The notes under the pieces were generated by a model. That model saw only the letters and a list, made by a program, of their open reading frames with translations, searched no databases and was not told the DNA's origin. The position numbers and the translations under genes are program-made. 64,000 nucleotides of DNA from an uncultured Clostridia bacterium (GTDB taxonomy: Bacteria; Bacillota; Clostridia; Christensenellales; Borkfalkiaceae): contig CAKQSB010000009.1 in NCBI GenBank assembly GCA_934271735.1, positions 1-64,000 on the forward strand, written 5' to 3'. The stretch's first letter is position 1. Each line of letters begins with the position of its first letter. Shown one piece after another: positions 41,470-51,273 of this stretch.

Positions 41470-41498
41470 GATAATCGACTTATAGGCCGACTTTTGGC
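41470..41498 (-). repeat. Dispersed TATAAGTCGATTA element, copy 3
   Basis: Full-length copy: minus strand reads GCCAAAAGTCGGCCTATAAG followed by TCGATTATC. It matches the copies at 54.7 and 63.7 kb over about 28 bp. Confidence 0.75.
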
Positions 41499-41552
41499 TT
41501 CTATTCCCTTTATTTTATTCTCTTCCGCCCGCAAATCCCGAAAGTAAAAACC

Positions 41553-41591
41553 AACCCCCGCCGAAAGAAAGATTTTCTTTCGGCGGGGGTT
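41553..41591 (-). terminator. Terminator of the SipW/beta-helix locus
   Basis: A 17-bp perfect GC-rich stem (AACCCCCGCCGAAAGAA and its complement) with a 4-nt loop, followed by TTTTTA on the minus strand after 4 nt. Confidence 0.85.
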
Positions 41592-41612
41592 TTATAAAAG
41601 AATATCAGATAA

Positions 41613-43655
41613 TCAGTTCCATTGTACGGTTACGCCGTCTACGACTACCGTGCAACCTTTTAAAGTAGCATCTACATCGCCGAATATTTCCGCAAAATTC
41701 CCGGCAGTTATCTTAACGCCGTCTATTTTGCAGTTCGTAAACGTAAATGTTTTACCCGTTGCTCCTGCCCCAAACCGATAACCGTCGTAAAACTCGCAAT
41801 TCTTGATTTCGGTATCGGCATAAGCAGCCATATACGCATATCCGTTGGATTTTCCTAACTTACAATCGATAAACGTGACTTTTTCCATACAACCCGCATA
41901 AGACGTCCAGCCGTTGAGCGTAGAGCCTTTAACGGTGAGAGTCGTTCCCGGCTTTACCTTTGACGCATTGATATTGAACGTATAAATAACGTTATCTATA
42001 ATGCAGTTTTCTATAACGTTATCGCCGCCGATATCATCCCAGAAAATTATTCCTCTGAACGCGCCCGAAATTTTCGAGTTTCTGATAAGAACATTGCTAC
42101 CCGTAACAGAAATAGCTTTCGTATCGCCGTTAAAGCCTTGACCGTTAACCTGAACGTTTTCCATCGTGGTATTCGTTCCCGTCATTTTGATTGCGCCCTC
42201 ATTACCCGCGGGAGCATCACATTCGATCGTCATATCCTTAACGGTGACGTTATTATCCAAAGAAACTTTCCTCGCCGTAATCCCGGTTTTATCAATGCCT
42301 TCGCCGGCGATGACCGTGCCTTCGGCAATTTTTGTTTCATTGGAAAGATTTACGGTACTGCCCTCGGCAAAACTCATATAAAAGTTTTCGTATGTATTGC
42401 TTGAATCTACCGTGCCGTTATTATACTCGCCGATTATCGCGTTTATATCGTGTTCTTCGAGCGAAGCATAGTTCTTGTAATCAACGGAATTGTCGAGAAC
42501 GAGTTTCAGATCTTTTACTTTATTACCCGTAACTATCGCCGCAGAGTTCGCATAACCTACGATACCGCCGATATCGCGATAACCCGAAACTTTGATATTT
42601 TCGGCAACGCAATCCTTAACCCATGCGCTCGGTTCTGCGGAAAGATATCCGACAATCGACGCCGCCTTGTCTCCGTCGTCGTTATCTTTTACTTTCGTAA
42701 CGATTTCGGCGTTTTTAACTATGCAACGTTCGACTTTCGAGCAAAGAGCGTGTCCTATGATTACCGCGACATGATTTATTCCGTCGGCTTTGGCGCCGTC
42801 CACGGTGAGATCTTTAACAAGACAGCCCGTCGTTGCGCCGAATAATCCTACGTATCTTTCTCCTTTGACGTTAAGATTCTTTATCGTTTTACCGTTTCCG
42901 TTGAAAACGCCGCCGAACACATGCCCTTCGACGCCTATCGAAGTAAACGCTTTGTTTTCGAGATCGATATCGTTCATCAGTTTGATTTCGCTATAATTTC
43001 CGAGCGTTCCGTCGTTTACGTTTTTGGCGAAATTTCTGAGATCCTGCGCCGTGTATATCGTAAGCACGTCCGAAGAGACGTCTTCCGTCGCGGCATTTGC
43101 CTGAATTGCTTCTACTTTGAAATAAACGCTGCACGACGTATTCCGATACTCGTTGCCTGCCGTTTCCGGAAGTTCAATCGCTATCGGAACCGTTACTACA
43201 TTCGAACCGATTTCGATTACTTCGTAAGCAGATATTGTCGTGGAGCCGTCATACTCTGCGCCGTTTACATTAAATGCAAGCCCCTCGAAAAGACCTGTAT
43301 TGTTAGCGCAACCGATAATCGTACGATATTTAACGGTTACGTTGCTTTTATTTTCGATAACTATATTAAATTTAATTCCGTCGCCGGGGAGGAGTTTTTT
43401 AAGGCTCAAGCCGTCTTCGGTGAATTCGACTTCGCCCTGATACATATGGTCTTTTCCCCCTGTGTAATCCTCGTCGTAAAGCTGCTTTGTTTGCGCGCTT
43501 GTCTCGTCGATTGTGGCAACCACATCGACCTTACCGCTTGTTACGGCGATATTTACTTTGCTTTCCGAAGTGAAGATAGCAAACGTTGCGCCCGCAATCA
43601 GACTTACGCAAAGGCAAATCGACATAATCGCCGATAAAATGATTTTCTTTTTCAT
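41613..43655 (-). CDS. SipW-dependent exported beta-helix-like protein, family A (copy 3)
   Basis: 680 residues, last gene of the SipW locus. The signal is SipW-type: basic start, hydrophobic core (IMSICLCVSLIAGATFA), then IFTSESKVNIAVTSGKVDVVATI, which begins the mature TasA/camelysin-like domain (about 30-190). From about 200 to 440 there is a repeated pattern with ENKAFTSIGVEGHVFGGVFNGNGKTIKNLNV, as in GLUG-type repeats. From 450 to 670 short parallel-beta segments follow (VKDMTIECDA, NVLIRNSKISG, NVIENCIID). No sorting motif is seen. Probably an extracellular fibre or matrix component. The first 50 codons are near-identical to copies 1 and 2. Confidence 0.75.
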   Translation of the reverse strand: MKKKIILSAIMSICLCVSLIAGATFAIFTSESKVNIAVTSGKVDVVATIDETSAQTKQLYDEDYTGGKDHMYQGEVEFTEDGLSLKKLLPGDGIKFNIVIENKSNVTVKYRTIIGCANNTGLFEGLAFNVNGAEYDGSTTISAYEVIEIGSNVVTVPIAIELPETAGNEYRNTSCSVYFKVEAIQANAATEDVSSDVLTIYTAQDLRNFAKNVNDGTLGNYSEIKLMNDIDLENKAFTSIGVEGHVFGGVFNGNGKTIKNLNVKGERYVGLFGATTGCLVKDLTVDGAKADGINHVAVIIGHALCSKVERCIVKNAEIVTKVKDNDDGDKAASIVGYLSAEPSAWVKDCVAENIKVSGYRDIGGIVGYANSAAIVTGNKVKDLKLVLDNSVDYKNYASLEEHDINAIIGEYNNGTVDSSNTYENFYMSFAEGSTVNLSNETKIAEGTVIAGEGIDKTGITARKVSLDNNVTVKDMTIECDAPAGNEGAIKMTGTNTTMENVQVNGQGFNGDTKAISVTGSNVLIRNSKISGAFRGIIFWDDIGGDNVIENCIIDNVIYTFNINASKVKPGTTLTVKGSTLNGWTSYAGCMEKVTFIDCKLGKSNGYAYMAAYADTEIKNCEFYDGYRFGAGATGKTFTFTNCKIDGVKITAGNFAEIFGDVDATLKGCTVVVDGVTVQWN

Positions 43656-43816
43656 AATTTTATTACCCCTTTTAAATTTACATTGCTACAAACTTTATGT
43701 GAATCTTTTTGTTTTCTTAGCGGCGGTTTCGGGGCGCGCCCAATTTCAGGGTTGGCTGTTATCTTCAGCCCCGAAACCGCCGCATTGAACTTTTATTCTT
43801 ACAAATAAATCAGTTT
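43656..43816 (-). promoter_or_regulatory. Spacer with a strong hairpin between beta-helix genes
   Basis: A 16-bp perfect stem, GCGGCGGTTTCGGGGC and its complement, encloses a 44-nt loop (about 43713-43786). There is no U-run, so it looks like an RNA-processing or stability element rather than a terminator. Confidence 0.65.
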
Positions 43817-45673
43817 TTAATAAGTTCCCGCCGTTCTCTTTCCGTCGGTGTTACCACTGAAAGAGCCGACTTTGACATGACCGAATTCGGTATTGCCCGC
43901 AATTTCGTCAAGACCGAAATAAACGTTGGAAAGAGTAAGCGTTCTGCTTCCGTTTGCCGCGAAATCGCCGCGGATTGCGTAACCGATTCCCGTGTTGTTC
44001 ACTGCCCAGGAATTGATTTTCGTATCTTTAATGGTGATATCGCCCGTTGTGCCGTAAAGCTGAATAGCGTTTCCGCGAACTCCGTCTATAACGCAGCCCT
44101 CGATAAGAAGAGAATCGAGCGTTCCCTCACCGCCGCCGCAAATTGCGTCGATAGCGATAGCGTGTCCGCGTTTCTTCATTCCGTTCAGCGTTCCGTCTCC
44201 GTTGTAACGCGGACCTTCAGCCGATAAAGTATTATCGTTCTCGCCTATAAAGGTACAGTTTTTAACAACAAACTTAATCCCCGTATGCGAAGACTTTTCA
44301 AGGTTAAGGCACATACCCGCGCCGCTGTTGGTAAGACTGTTGTTGCCGGTGTACGTGAGCTTGCTCTGGTCGCACGCATAGAACGTGCAGTTTTCGAGCG
44401 TTACGGTGACGTTATTTGCCTTAGCGGAGAAAACCGCGCCGTTTTTGAACACTACGTTTCTGATAGTGGTGTCCGAATTAACCCATGCGTCAACCCATTT
44501 GCCGACATACACGCCGTTACCGTCGAGTTCGACGGCTTCGGTAGAAGTGCTTCCGAATCCGAAATCAACGTTATCGTGAGCGAAAACTTCGTCTAAAGCT
44601 GCATCGCTGTTTGTGTCTACCACAACTTCGTACCAGTCGCCGTTCTGAACTACCTTGTAACCTGCGGCGACATAAGATGTGCCGTCGTCCACATTGAGGT
44701 TGGACGGGTCGAATTTATAGAACTTACCGCCCATAACGACGATATTCGCCGTTTTGTCTCTATAAGCAGCGTTTTGACAGTTCAACGTCCAGCGAGGATC
44801 TACGGCTTTGAATATTCCTCCGTAAATCTTGATCGTTCCTTTTAAAGCATAAATAAGCGAGTTATCGGGATCAACTCCGTCGGCGTGAGTGTAGCTGCCG
44901 CCTTTGATCACGATATCGCCGCCGTTAGCCCAAACCGCTATACTGTTTTCACTGCCCTCGTTCTGTTCCGCAACAACCTGACCGTTGCCGACAAGCGTAA
45001 GCGTTCCGCTGTCCGCTCTGATAACGCCGCTCTTTCCGTCAGCTCTGAGACCGGTGATATTATATTCGCCGTCTTCGGTGAATACGATAGGATTCTGAAC
45101 GGTGTTGGCGTTACCCTGAACAGCCTCGACCGCTACGTAAAATTTAACGATTTTATCCTGCCAGTCGTTTCCCGCATTTTCGGGAAGTTCGATGGAAACG
45201 GGGATAGAACCGATCGCCGCGCCCGCCTCGAGCTTGATATAATCGCCGAGAACCGAACCGAAATACTCTTTACCGTCTACGCCGATTTTAAGTTTGTCCG
45301 CAAGATTGCTTTCTGTTGCTTCGGAAACGACTACGCGATACTTTATCGCAACGTTAGAGTGATTCGTAACGTTGATATCGAATTTCACTCCGTCTCCGGG
45401 AACAAAATTCTTGATATCAATCGAATTTCCGTTGATTTCGACCGCGCCCGCGAAAGTGGAGGTTTTACCCGCCGTATACTCGGTGCCGAGCTGTTTCGTC
45501 TGAACGCTGTCTTCGTTAATCGTCGCTACTACGTCGACTTTACCGCTTGTTACGGCGATATTTACTTTGCTTTCCGAAGTGAAGATAGCAAACGTTGCGC
45601 CCGCAATCAGACTAACGCAAAGAGCAAGCGACAAAATTGCCGAAATTACTATATTACGTTTTGTAGAGTTCAT
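43817..45673 (-). CDS. SipW-dependent exported beta-helix-like protein, family A (copy 2)
   Basis: 618 residues from MNSTKRNIVISAILS; AGGAG lies 6 nt upstream. The SipW-type signal (LSLALCVSLIAGATFA IFTSESKVN) leads into a TasA-like beta-sandwich (about 30-185). The remainder has parallel-beta repeats: GNGQVVAEQNEG, GGDIVIKGGSYTHADG, GTIKIYGGIFKAVD, and later NTTIRNVVFKNGAVFSAKAN, ITIKDTKINSW. The DPRWTLNCQNAAYRD segment recurs in copy 1 and in the family B proteins. Location is outside the cell. Its exact role is unknown. Confidence 0.75.
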   Translation of the reverse strand: MNSTKRNIVISAILSLALCVSLIAGATFAIFTSESKVNIAVTSGKVDVVATINEDSVQTKQLGTEYTAGKTSTFAGAVEINGNSIDIKNFVPGDGVKFDINVTNHSNVAIKYRVVVSEATESNLADKLKIGVDGKEYFGSVLGDYIKLEAGAAIGSIPVSIELPENAGNDWQDKIVKFYVAVEAVQGNANTVQNPIVFTEDGEYNITGLRADGKSGVIRADSGTLTLVGNGQVVAEQNEGSENSIAVWANGGDIVIKGGSYTHADGVDPDNSLIYALKGTIKIYGGIFKAVDPRWTLNCQNAAYRDKTANIVVMGGKFYKFDPSNLNVDDGTSYVAAGYKVVQNGDWYEVVVDTNSDAALDEVFAHDNVDFGFGSTSTEAVELDGNGVYVGKWVDAWVNSDTTIRNVVFKNGAVFSAKANNVTVTLENCTFYACDQSKLTYTGNNSLTNSGAGMCLNLEKSSHTGIKFVVKNCTFIGENDNTLSAEGPRYNGDGTLNGMKKRGHAIAIDAICGGGEGTLDSLLIEGCVIDGVRGNAIQLYGTTGDITIKDTKINSWAVNNTGIGYAIRGDFAANGSRTLTLSNVYFGLDEIAGNTEFGHVKVGSFSGNTDGKRTAGTY

Positions 45674-45745
45674 TTTTTCTCCTTGTCGCGCCGCGGCGGA
45701 ATAAGCCTGTAAATTCACAAGACTCTTCGCCGCAACGCAAATCAA

Positions 45746-45790
45746 AAATTCCGTAATTTCAGATAATTTTTTGTATCGGATAATCTGAAA
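45746..45790 (-). promoter_or_regulatory. Spacer hairpin between beta-helix genes
   Basis: TAATTTCAGAT and ATCTGAAATTA pair over 11 bp across a loop of about 18 nt. There is no U-run of note. Confidence 0.5.
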
Positions 45791-47764
45791 TTATACGTTA
45801 GCCGTACGAACGGTTTCGCCGTTTACGACAACGGTAGTTTTGTTACCTTTCTTTTCGTTCCATACGGAATTGCCGCTTACGCTGCCGAGACCGAAACCTG
45901 TTACCTGCTCGGAGGTAGCTTTATCGATTATAACGGTGTAATTTACGTTAAAGCTCGAATCGATTTCGATTGCCGCTTTTCCCTCTACGGGAGCGGACGC
46001 GTTGAAAGTACAATTTCTGAACTCTACCGACTGAGCGCCGATATGTCCTTCGTTGTAAATAAGAACGGCTTTACCAACGCAGTTGAAAACGCAGTTCTCG
46101 AAAAGAACGTTGCCTGCGCCGTAAGTCCATACGTTGTAGTCCACGGTTTCCTGTTCGAACGTGCAGCCGATGAACTCAACGTTTTCGCCGTAAAGGAACT
46201 GTTTGCCTTTGATTACGCAATCTTTATAAGTAAGCTTGCCCGTGTGCTGGAAACCCTTGTAATCGGACGAACCGAATTCAACGGTTACGCCTTCGAGGCT
46301 TACGTTGGTAGCTCCGTTGTTGAGCTTTTCTTTCATATCGATAACGGTATCTTTCGTTCCGATAATGGTAACGTCCTTGCCTTCAAGCGAAGGAAGAGTG
46401 TAAGTGCCGTCGTTCGTAATCTTAACGGTAACCGCGTCGTTTCCCGTGATAGCGTCCGTGATTTCTTCTTTAGAACCCGCAACAACGCCCGTTCCGCTAC
46501 CTTTAACGACAGTGTACCAGGTGTCTTCGCCCTTAGCTTCGGCGAAAACCGTGTAACCCTCGGCAACATAGGAAGTTCCTGCGCCTTCGGGATTTGCGGA
46601 CGGGTCGAAGTTTACGAACGTACCGCCTTTAATGGAAATGGTCGCGCTTCCGTCCCTATAAGCCGCATCGATACAGTTTACCACATACTTGGCATACTGC
46701 GGAACCGCTGCCTTACAAGTCGGAGCCATATCGAAGAAGCCGCCGTTGATTTCAAGGCTGCCCTTCTGAACCTGAACTGCCGTCATCGCGCCGTAAAACT
46801 TACCGTCGTTGATAACAACGTTACCGCCGTTTACGTTGATTCCGTAAACCTGTTGCGAGCCCGATTCGCAGTTGATTTCGCCGTTGCCGCCTATCGTAAG
46901 CGTTCCGCCCATAACAGCCATAAGAACAGGCGAAGCTTTACCGTAATCGGTGTCGCTGTCCCATTTTACGCCTATCGAATTACCTTTAAGGTCGATCGTC
47001 GTATCCTTATTGAGCAACGTCTGAGGAACAAGTCCGGAATCTTGTTTTTCGCTATCGGTAACGGTCGGCTCAACGGCTATGTCCTTATTGACATAAACGG
47101 TGCCGCCTTCGGCAAGCGAGCTCTTTAAACTGTCGGAATCGACAGGATAATGAACTTCGTTCGTCGTTTTTGCGTTACCCTGAACGGCTTCTACCTCGAA
47201 AACGAGCTTGCAGCTCTTACCCATATAGGCGTTGCCTGCGGATGCCGGAAGTTCAACATAACAATTATAAATTATATCATCTGCTCCTACCGCCATTTCC
47301 TGCCATGCAGAAACCATGGCATTATCGGCAATACCTATATTGAACTTCAAGCCCGCAAGCAATCCGTCGTCATTCTCGGCTTTAACTTTCGTTCTGAACT
47401 TAACTTTTACGTTGCTGTCGTTATGAACAATAATACGAAAAGTCGCTTTATCGCCGGGCATAATCCTGTCAAGCGTGAGCGTACCGCCACTTAACGCAGC
47501 CGTTCCGCCCGTAAGGAAAGTGCCTTCCGTCGTACGGTCGACCTCGGTTCCCTCGAAAGTGTTCATGTCGATATCTTTAAGCGAGGATAATTTAAGAGAT
47601 TCATTCGGTATTGTCGCAACAACATTCACCTTACCGCTTGTTACCGCGATATTTACTTTGCTTTCCGAAGTGAAGATAGCAAACGTTGCGCCCGCAATCA
47701 GACTAACGCAAAGAGCAAGCGACAAAATTGCCGAAATTACTATATTACGTTTAGAATTTTTCAT
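45791..47764 (-). CDS. SipW-dependent exported beta-helix-like protein, family A (copy 1)
   Basis: 657 residues. SipW-type signal nearly identical at the DNA level to copies 2 and 3 (KRNIVISAILSLALCVSL). The TasA-like domain covers about 30-200 (IMPGDKATFRIIVHNDSNVKVKFRTKV). The beta-helix part has NKDTTIDLKGNSIGV, GGTLTIGGNGEI, GGNVVINDGKFYGAMTAVQV, GSLEINGGFFDMAP and SATISIKGGTFVNFDPS, then a second set from about 440 (KDVTIIGTKDTVIDM, LTYKDCVIKGKQF, ENVEFIGCTFEQ). It is secreted and may assemble with its paralogs. Function unknown. Confidence 0.75.
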   Translation of the reverse strand: MKNSKRNIVISAILSLALCVSLIAGATFAIFTSESKVNIAVTSGKVNVVATIPNESLKLSSLKDIDMNTFEGTEVDRTTEGTFLTGGTAALSGGTLTLDRIMPGDKATFRIIVHNDSNVKVKFRTKVKAENDDGLLAGLKFNIGIADNAMVSAWQEMAVGADDIIYNCYVELPASAGNAYMGKSCKLVFEVEAVQGNAKTTNEVHYPVDSDSLKSSLAEGGTVYVNKDIAVEPTVTDSEKQDSGLVPQTLLNKDTTIDLKGNSIGVKWDSDTDYGKASPVLMAVMGGTLTIGGNGEINCESGSQQVYGINVNGGNVVINDGKFYGAMTAVQVQKGSLEINGGFFDMAPTCKAAVPQYAKYVVNCIDAAYRDGSATISIKGGTFVNFDPSANPEGAGTSYVAEGYTVFAEAKGEDTWYTVVKGSGTGVVAGSKEEITDAITGNDAVTVKITNDGTYTLPSLEGKDVTIIGTKDTVIDMKEKLNNGATNVSLEGVTVEFGSSDYKGFQHTGKLTYKDCVIKGKQFLYGENVEFIGCTFEQETVDYNVWTYGAGNVLFENCVFNCVGKAVLIYNEGHIGAQSVEFRNCTFNASAPVEGKAAIEIDSSFNVNYTVIIDKATSEQVTGFGLGSVSGNSVWNEKKGNKTTVVVNGETVRTANV

Positions 47765-47907
47765 TGATGTTATAGCTCCTGTCCCGACCGAACTCTCCTC
47801 GCCTTACCGGCTGTTTCATGCAGGGATAACCCGCCGCACGACAACCGCCGAGGCGAAGAGAAATCAATCGTCAAAAAAATTTTTTTGTTTTAAGCCTTTT
47901 GTTTAAT
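47765..47907 (-). promoter_or_regulatory. Spacer with imperfect hairpin
   Basis: TCTCCTCGCC and GGCGAAGAGA pair over about 10 bp with one mismatch around a loop of about 40 nt. The ribosome site GGAG of the next gene follows. Confidence 0.4.
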
Positions 47908-49479
47908 TTATTCTGCAACTACGGTGTACCAGATTTCGCCGTTTGCTTTGGTTTCGGAAACTACCTTGTATCCGTCCGCAACGAAGTTACCGCCGAGGTT
48001 GTCATCGCCCGTGGAAGGATCATAGTTTACGAAAGTACCGCCTTTAACGGTTATGGTGCCGGGATTTCCGTTAAGCTGGTTAAGAACATAGTAACGTCCG
48101 CCATACTGATAATCCGTCTTGAAGAAACCGCCTTCGATAACGATATGTCCTCCCTGGCTTTCGATAACGGAATTACCATAGCCGTTTGCGTCTCCGCCGA
48201 CAGTGAAAGTACCGTCTTTAATAACAACCGTTGCTCCGTCACGTGCCTGTACGCATTGGTTATTGCCGCCTGCGCCGCCGTCAAAAACACCGCCCGTAAT
48301 TGTAACCGTGGTGTCTGTGCCGGAAGCCTTTACGGCTATGGCGTCAGGCATGTTTGCGGTAATACCATCGCTAAGAGTATGCGTACCCTCAGTAAAAGTC
48401 TTACCGACTTCCTTTTTAACGACTTCGTACCAGTCGCCGACCTTAACTACGGTGTAATCTTCGGGTACTACGACCTCGTCTGTCTGCCCTGCTCTCGGAG
48501 CGGAAGGATCGAATTTATAGAACTTACCGCCTTTAACGGTGATAACCGAGCCGCAATTATCTCTACAGTTAAGAGTCCACTTGGGATCTCCAGCGCCGAC
48601 CTTGAACGATCCGCCGTTGATTTCGATCTGCGCACCGCCGCTTGCATAAACCAAATCGTACTGATTATCGGTTCCCGTAATCTTCTGAGTGAAATCACCT
48701 CCGTTGATTACAACCTTGGTACCCTCGCCATCAGCCCATACAGCCATAGCGTAGTTATCGAAAGATTCTTCGGCGGTAATGTTTGCGTTTACGGTAACCT
48801 GTGCGCCGCTGTCGGCATAAATTACGCCGTAGCCGCCGTCAGCGGAAGCGTCGTTGGTTACACTGCCGACAACACCGTCTCTGAACGTAAATTCGGATAA
48901 CTGTCCGTCATAATTGCTGTCTTTACTGTCGGATTCGTGGCTTACCTGAGTCGCAAGTACTTTGATGCCGATTCCGCTTATGGTTAAGCCCTGATAATTG
49001 TTACCTGCGGTTTCAAGCATATGACCTTTGATAACGAAATTCTTTGCTTCTCCGGGAAGAAGTTTAACGTTTTCGCTTACGGCGTTTTCGCCGATAGTCC
49101 ATGTGATTACCTCGTTAAGCTCAGCGTCGCCTTTTACCCCGCTTACGATTACCTTGTATTTAAGAGCAAGGTTACCTTTATTGATAACGCGAAGTTCGGG
49201 AAGCTCGTATGTACAACCGGGTTCCCACAAAATCTTCGTTCCCTCGGGAGCGATTGCTCCGCCGACTTTGAACATTAACGTTTTGCCATTAGCGTCTACC
49301 CATTCGCCGTTGTCGTCTTTCATTTCGAGACCGACTCTGAGCGTTCCGGATTCAACCGTGCAAACGCTGCTACTTACTTCGTCCGTAAACCAGGCGTAAG
49401 TTCCGCCGACCATCACGCCGAAGCAAAGCGCGATTACCATTATCGCCGAAACGATAATATTTCTTTTTGATTTTTTCAT
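47908..49479 (-). CDS. SipW-dependent exported beta-helix-like protein, family B (copy 2)
   Basis: 523 residues. SipW-type signal of the second type: IMVIALCFGVMVGGTYAW then FTDEVSSSVCTVESGTLRVG. The TasA-like domain (30-170) has LWEPGCTYELPELRVINKGNLALKYKVIVSG. From about 190 to 515 there are repeating units of the form VTVNANITA, TKVVINGGDFT, AQIEINGGSFKVG, SVITVKGGKFYKFDPS, TTVTITGGVFDGG, ATVVIKDGTFTVGG, GHIVIEGGFF and GTITVKGGTFVNYDPS. The spacing of about 22-30 residues is typical of right-handed parallel beta-helices. The mature N-terminus carries a cysteine, unlike family A. Confidence 0.77.
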   Translation of the reverse strand: MKKSKRNIIVSAIMVIALCFGVMVGGTYAWFTDEVSSSVCTVESGTLRVGLEMKDDNGEWVDANGKTLMFKVGGAIAPEGTKILWEPGCTYELPELRVINKGNLALKYKVIVSGVKGDAELNEVITWTIGENAVSENVKLLPGEAKNFVIKGHMLETAGNNYQGLTISGIGIKVLATQVSHESDSKDSNYDGQLSEFTFRDGVVGSVTNDASADGGYGVIYADSGAQVTVNANITAEESFDNYAMAVWADGEGTKVVINGGDFTQKITGTDNQYDLVYASGGAQIEINGGSFKVGAGDPKWTLNCRDNCGSVITVKGGKFYKFDPSAPRAGQTDEVVVPEDYTVVKVGDWYEVVKKEVGKTFTEGTHTLSDGITANMPDAIAVKASGTDTTVTITGGVFDGGAGGNNQCVQARDGATVVIKDGTFTVGGDANGYGNSVIESQGGHIVIEGGFFKTDYQYGGRYYVLNQLNGNPGTITVKGGTFVNYDPSTGDDNLGGNFVADGYKVVSETKANGEIWYTVVAE

Positions 49480-49608
49480 TTTTATTCTCCTTTAGTTTTT
49501 CGGTTGCGGGGTTAAGTTTTCCGCCGTTTACCGGCTTAAAGTTTTAATCTTGCCTTTACACGGATTTTTCTTTATCCCGCAATCATATAAAAATTTTATC
49601 TGCTTAAA
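49480..49608 (-). promoter_or_regulatory. Spacer with long-range hairpin
   Basis: GATTGCGGG and CCCGCAACC (one G-T) near the two ends of the spacer can pair around about 80 nt. Confidence 0.4.
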
Positions 49609-51144
49609 TTACTTTTTGATTACGTAGTAACCGTCCGCGTCTTTTTCCGCACTCTGGCTTGCGCCTTCTGCGATGAAGCCCGCGTAAGTAAGCTGATTCA
49701 CTTTAACTTCTTTACCTTCTGCGGGATCTACAAGCAACGTTCCGTATACACTCGTCCATCCGTTTGTCTTTCTGTGGAAGATAAGACCGGCAAGAGACGT
49801 ATCGGTATAAGATTTTTCGTTTACAGAGTACGTTCCGCCTTTAACGGTAACCGTGGAATCGGCAGGAATATCGAATACCGTGTTGTTTCCTTCGGCAACG
49901 AAAGTACAATCGTTTACGATAACGTTACCTTTAACATTCGTGAGGTACGAGTTTCTGCCAAGCGTTTTAAACGTACCGCCGTTGATGATAACGTCAACGT
50001 TAGCGTCGCTGTCGCTCGTAATAATGTAACCGTAATCTCTATTGGAAACAAACGTTCCGCCGTTAATCGTAACCGTAGTTTTCTCTGTCCTCGAATAGCT
50101 GGGAACTTTGATTATGTAGTTATAGCTGCCTACGGAGTCCGTATTTTCAAAATATCCGCCGTTAATCGTAAGGTCGGAGTTACGAGCCTGAATTACGTTA
50201 GCATACCCGCTGCTGCCTTCTTTTGCATAGCTGCTTGTGAATTTACCGCCTTCGATTGTAACGTCGGAATTAACCGCCTCTATGGCAGGATAGGAATCAG
50301 ATGTTGCAATTTCCCCGTTTGCGGCACTTGAAGAGTCTTTAATTACTACGGTTGAGCCGCTTACGCTAAACGTTTTACCGTTTGAAGTAAGCGCGTTACC
50401 GTTAAGGTCGATTGCGACATCCTTGCCGCTGATTACGAGAGGCTCGTCTTCGGGAATAGCTATATTGTCGGTAAGTTTAATTGTCTTTCCGTCGATATCG
50501 TCTGAAGCAAGCACTTCTTTAAGAGAATCGGAAGTATCCGCAAACGTAACGTTCGGATTGGTTGCGTCTATGTCGTAAGTGTTGTCTTTGCTGTCGACTT
50601 CGTGGCTTGCCTGCGTTGCGTAAACGGTTATGCCGATACCCTCGATAGACAATCCCTGATAGATGTTGCCTGCGGTTTCAAGCATGTGACCCTTAATGGT
50701 GAATTCGTGATTTTCTTCGGGAAGAAGTTTAACGTATTCGTTAAGGTTTACGCCGCCGACCGTCCATCTGATAACTTCGTTAAGTCTGTTATCGCCGTCG
50801 ATACCGTTGATAACGACTCTGTACTTAAGAGCAAGGTTGCCGTTATTGATAATGCGAAGTTCGGGAAGCTCGTATGTACAACCGGGTTCCCATAAAATTT
50901 TCGTGTTTTCCGCGGGAATTACTCCGCCGACTTTGAACATTAATGTTTTGCCGTTCGCGTCTTCCCATTCGCCGGCGTTATTTTTCATTTCAAGACCGAC
51001 TCTGAGCGTTCCGGATTCCACCGTGCAAACGCTGCTACTTACTTCGTCCGTAAACCAGGCGTAAGTTCCGCCGATCATAAGGCTGAAGCAAAGAGCTATA
51101 ACGGTTATCGCCGAAACGATAATGTTTTTCTTTGAACTTTTCAT
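49609..51144 (-). CDS. SipW-dependent exported beta-helix-like protein, family B (copy 1)
   Basis: 511 residues. Signal and first 170 residues are about 85 percent identical by eye to the other family B protein (ITVIALCFSLMIGGTYAW, FTDEVSSSVCTVESGTLRVG). The second half is different: DIAIPEDEPLVISGKDVAIDL, STVVIKDSSSA, SDVTIEGGKFTSSYA, SDLTINGGYFENTD, TTVTINGGTFVSNR, VDVIINGGTFKT, GNVIVNDCTFVAEG and STVTVKGGTYSV, again parallel-beta repeats. A conserved export and assembly domain carrying a variable repeat domain is the common theme of the five proteins. Confidence 0.77.
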   Translation of the reverse strand: MKSSKKNIIVSAITVIALCFSLMIGGTYAWFTDEVSSSVCTVESGTLRVGLEMKNNAGEWEDANGKTLMFKVGGVIPAENTKILWEPGCTYELPELRIINNGNLALKYRVVINGIDGDNRLNEVIRWTVGGVNLNEYVKLLPEENHEFTIKGHMLETAGNIYQGLSIEGIGITVYATQASHEVDSKDNTYDIDATNPNVTFADTSDSLKEVLASDDIDGKTIKLTDNIAIPEDEPLVISGKDVAIDLNGNALTSNGKTFSVSGSTVVIKDSSSAANGEIATSDSYPAIEAVNSDVTIEGGKFTSSYAKEGSSGYANVIQARNSDLTINGGYFENTDSVGSYNYIIKVPSYSRTEKTTVTINGGTFVSNRDYGYIITSDSDANVDVIINGGTFKTLGRNSYLTNVKGNVIVNDCTFVAEGNNTVFDIPADSTVTVKGGTYSVNEKSYTDTSLAGLIFHRKTNGWTSVYGTLLVDPAEGKEVKVNQLTYAGFIAEGASQSAEKDADGYYVIKK

Positions 51145-51273
51145 TTCTATTCTCCTTTTCTAATCCATTAAAATACTTTTTTTTAAAATACTGTTTTAGG
51201 TTTCAGACTGTTTTTCCGCTTAATGCCGTTTCGGTTTTTTCGCCGTTTCGGGCATTTTAATCGGCTCCCGGTC

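Larger units (their letters stand above)
41310..41552. other. Intergenic region with two short repeats
   Basis: No gene. It holds a GGGCGATCA/TGATTGCCC palindrome (41343-41367) that may serve as the traX terminator, and one TATAAGTCGATTA element (41470-41498). Confidence 0.5.
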
